Shown here: positions 62,112-64,000 of the stretch, piece by piece
Layout: each line of letters starts with the position of its first letter
Position numbering within the stretch: position 1 is the stretch's first letter
Assembly (NCBI GenBank): GCA_009763385.1
Contig: VDCT01000802.1
Location: 1-64,000, forward strand
DNA: 64,000 nucleotides
Source of the DNA: Coix lacryma-jobi var. lacryma-jobi
Taxonomy: Eukaryota; Streptophyta; Magnoliopsida; Poales; Poaceae
Direction: 5' to 3'
Translations under genes and position numbers: made by a program
The notes under the pieces: generated by a model
What the model saw: the letters and a program-made list of their open reading frames with translations, nothing else
Told to the model about the DNA's origin: nothing
Databases searched by the model: none

Positions 62112-62695
62112 TTGTGTTGTTGGGCTCTGCGCTGGTTGCGAAGGTTAAGCTCTATCTCATTTGGGTAGAGTTGGCGAAAGTTTGGTTGTCTCATAGGGTA
62201 TGGTTCTGGGTGATTTGGTGGTGGTGCGGGTGGTGGATGGCGGCGGAGGTTGCCATGATCCTGCTCCTCATTTCCCCCTGTAGTGGTGGCATTTCCCCAT
62301 CGTTCCATCCCTCGGCTTCGGCTTCAGCTGCCGCGAGGGACTCCTCCATCTGGCGAAGCTGTTCCCTAGCCTCGTCTGCCTTTTGTCTGATGGCGCGCAA
62401 CCCGTTTGTGCCTCTCAAGCTGGTCCAGGCGCCTTTTGTTCTCTTGCAATTCAGCTTGAAGCCTTTCCAGGGCCTCGAGGCCCAATTCCTCCTCGTCTCC
62501 TCCTTCTCTTCCTCCGGGAGAGTGGGGGTGCAGCTGCGCTGGCATCCGGGTTTAAGGGCCCGGGACTTCTGAATCTGGAGTTACATCTTCTGCTCTCGAG
62601 GGTTCCGCGATTTCCTCGGCAGGTGGAACCACCGCCGCAGCTTCTCTAGCCACGCGAAGGTCTCTGGTAGTGGTCGCTCTTCTGTTTCCCGCCAT
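62112..62695 (-). pseudogene. gag: gag N-terminal region of Gypsy-2
   Basis: The gag ATG is at 62695, beginning MAGNRRATTTRDLRVAREA, just inside the primer site. A Glu/Ala-rich, probably coiled-coil segment (EAREQLRQMEESLAAAEAEA, 62380-62320) and a His/Pro-rich stretch follow. Frame changes near 62550, 62430 and 62200 break it. Confidence 0.75.
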
Positions 62696-62708
62696 TTCAA
62701 ACTCCGAT

Positions 62709-62725
62709 CCCCACGGACGGCGCCA
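62709..62725 (-). promoter_or_regulatory. primer binding site of Gypsy-2
   Basis: On minus, TGGCGCCGTCCGTGGGG starts three bases after the 5' LTR. This string is typical of Tat-lineage Gypsy elements. Confidence 0.88.
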
Positions 62726-62728
62726 AAC

Positions 62729-63393
62729 TGTTGGTAACACACTTGCCCAACCTCCGCACACGTGCAATGGTGTGCGAAGGTGGCCAATCGTCAGAACTAA
62801 ACTAAGATGCAGCGGGAATAAAACCAACGCAAAGGTTTAAGGAAGCGAGAACAGTATTACAGCACTATTCCCCAAAACGTACCCATTACACTGTCCCCCC
62901 AGTATTTATAGGGGATACCAAGGGGTGCCGACCAGATTACAATAGGGTACAAGAAAGATTCTTCTGCGCTATACACATAGAAGGGCAGAATCGTACAAAC
63001 ACAAATGGGGCCGAAACCCTAGCCTGCTCTCCATGCGCCCGCCGCCGCTTGGCTCGTGCTCACCCTTGCGGAAATACGAGGGCTGACCTTCGTCTCGCGA
63101 GGAAATCCGTCCAGTCGCGAAGGCCGAGTCCCTTCGCCTCCCGCTAAAGCCTGGGTCTCTTGGCGAAGGTACGCGGGACGTGCGAGGGTTGCTTCCAGCT
63201 CTCCTTACGCCCTTTGCCTGTAAAAACATGCCAAGCTTTCCGAAGGTTAGTTTAGCATTCAGGGGTCCGAACGGTGACTTGAGGGACTTAGTAGATAAAG
63301 AGGCGACTTTTGGCGAAGGTACACGGGAAGCGCGAGGGTCGTCTTGTTGAGCCAGCTTGCGTGGCGCCACTGCCGAGGGTCCCTTCCCCAACA
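62729..63393 (-). repeat. Gypsy-2 5' LTR (665 bp)
   Basis: On minus it starts TGTTGGGGAAGGG and ends GTGTTACCAACA. It pairs with 50772-51442. The TATA box TATAAATA on minus at 62903-62910 is conserved in both LTRs and should drive gag-pol. Confidence 0.94.
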
Positions 63394-63662
63394 AACGTAG
63401 CCTTCCATCTACGTTCGGGACTTGGTTTTTAGAGGTTGAACTTGTGTCAGTGTTTTTTGGTGTTTGGTTTGCTATCGCTTTGTGGTGCCTCGCTGTGATC
63501 CTAGGGATCATCCACCCTCTTCCAAGGGTCGTGGGCATCACGGTTTGATCGAAGCTTTTAGGGTTGATTTGTGGGACAAAGGCCAAAGTTTGAAAGAAAT
63601 ATTGGAGCTCCCATTCACCCCCCCCCCTCTGGTCGCCTTGCTATTGCATTCTCAGTCCTTCA
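63394..63662 (+). repeat. LTR4, third part and right end of the Copia chain
   Basis: It starts with the target-site copy AACGT. It contains TCGCTGTGATCCTAGGGATC and CATCCACCCTCTTCC, matching the ends of LTR1 to LTR3 in layout, and CCCATTCACCCCCC. It ends CTCAGTCCTTCA at 63662. No primer site follows, so this is a 3' LTR terminus. Confidence 0.85.
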
Positions 63663-64000
63663 GGATCACCCACCCTCACCATTACATGAAGTTGATGGAT
63701 ACATGTCACTCTGGTGGGAACCAAGGGCTACATCACCCTAGAGTTAAATTTTTCAGTAAACCCACTAAAGAACCATGTGTATGCATTCATCCTAGATATG
63801 GCATGTGGCAAACAAACATTTTGGATAGACAACAGATCATAGAACAATCAAGGATACTTCCCAGTTCCCACCATGATCATAGAACAACAGATCGAGAATA
63901 TCATTCTGTTATTAATCTTTGTCATTAACTAATCAGCAACCCTAGCAGATCGAGAAGCTTCATGGGGAAGGAGATGTAGATGGAGGTGGACTTACCTCGC
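63663..64000. other. unassigned flanking DNA
   Basis: This is unlike any element in the window. It begins GGATCACCC directly after LTR4. The last 70 bases resemble plant gene sequence on minus, with a possible splice donor AG|GTAAGT near 63986-63997. I see no complete exon or domain. The plus frame that enters from LTR4 (to 63928) is not supported by any recognisable motif. Confidence 0.4.

Larger units (their letters stand above)
50772..63393 (-). mobile_element. Gypsy-2, Tat-like element nested in LTR4
   Basis: This is a 12.6-kb element on the minus strand, flanked by a perfect 5-bp duplication AACGT (50767-50771 and 63394-63398). LTRs are 671 and 665 bp. The primer site is TGGCGCCGTCCGTGGGG. 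Minus order: gag, protease, RT, RNase H, a second archaeal-type RNase H, integrase, then tandem repeats. A plus-strand gene lies before the 3' LTR. A second RNase H and extra ORFs between pol and the 3' LTR are known features of the Tat lineage. By eye the LTRs differ at about 20 substitutions plus several indels. Confidence 0.95.

Noticed and set aside
63464..63928. A 154-codon plus frame at the right edge.
   Set aside because: It starts inside LTR4 and crosses the LTR boundary; no domain or codon pattern supports it.
1..64000. Host genes, tRNA, rRNA or other structural RNA genes.
   Set aside because: Searched by eye on both strands; every substantial coding signature is from a retrotransposon, and no tRNA or rRNA pattern was recognised apart from primer-site strings.

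Overview
The window is plant repeat DNA from a large-genome grass. A panicoid such as the sugarcane, Miscanthus, sorghum or maize group fits best. The evidence is wall-to-wall LTR retrotransposons of lineages typical of grass heterochromatin: SIRE/Maximus-like Copia, a Tekay-like chromodomain Gypsy and a Tat-like Gypsy. I see no host gene, tRNA, rRNA or CRISPR array. The last 338 bases are the only stretch I cannot assign to a transposon.

Background layer (plus strand): a chain of related SIRE/Maximus-like Copia units A to D. Unit A (1-6971, left end outside the window) has gag, protease, integrase, reverse transcriptase (RT) and RNase H, followed by LTR1 (6972-8961). Unit B (8962-12898) is only gag to mid-pol and has no LTR of its own here: LTR1 ends inside its gag and LTR2 begins inside its pol. 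Unit C (14850-21055) lies between LTR2 (12899-14849) and LTR3 (21056-21288 plus 31945-33658) and has lost its RT core. Unit D (33659-35559) keeps only the gag start and the 3' untranslated region, and is followed by LTR4 (35560-36364, 49757-50771 and 63394-63662).

Three younger elements sit inside LTRs of this chain, all in minus orientation. Gypsy-1 (21289-31944) interrupts LTR3, with target duplication GGCAG/GGCGG. It is a Tekay-like chromovirus with a 4.36-kb 3' LTR, a 5'-truncated second LTR, and a frameshifted pol ending in a chromodomain. Copia-2 (36365-49756) interrupts LTR4, with flanking GGTA. It has complete LTRs and carries an env-like third ORF after pol. Gypsy-2 (50772-63393) interrupts LTR4 again, with a perfect AACGT duplication. 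It is Tat-like, with two RNase H domains, two tandem-repeat blocks after pol, and a separate plus-strand gene that has its own TATA box and an intron.

Almost every coding region is broken by frameshifts, stops or deletions, so nothing here looks autonomous. The most interesting non-coding signals are two sets of repeated stem-loops in the Copia chain, one in the 3' untranslated region and one in the LTR U3. In both, the stems change sequence from copy to copy yet stay complementary while the loops are conserved. Also notable are CGGAC-type motif clusters that recur at the same LTR position with a different spelling in each subfamily.
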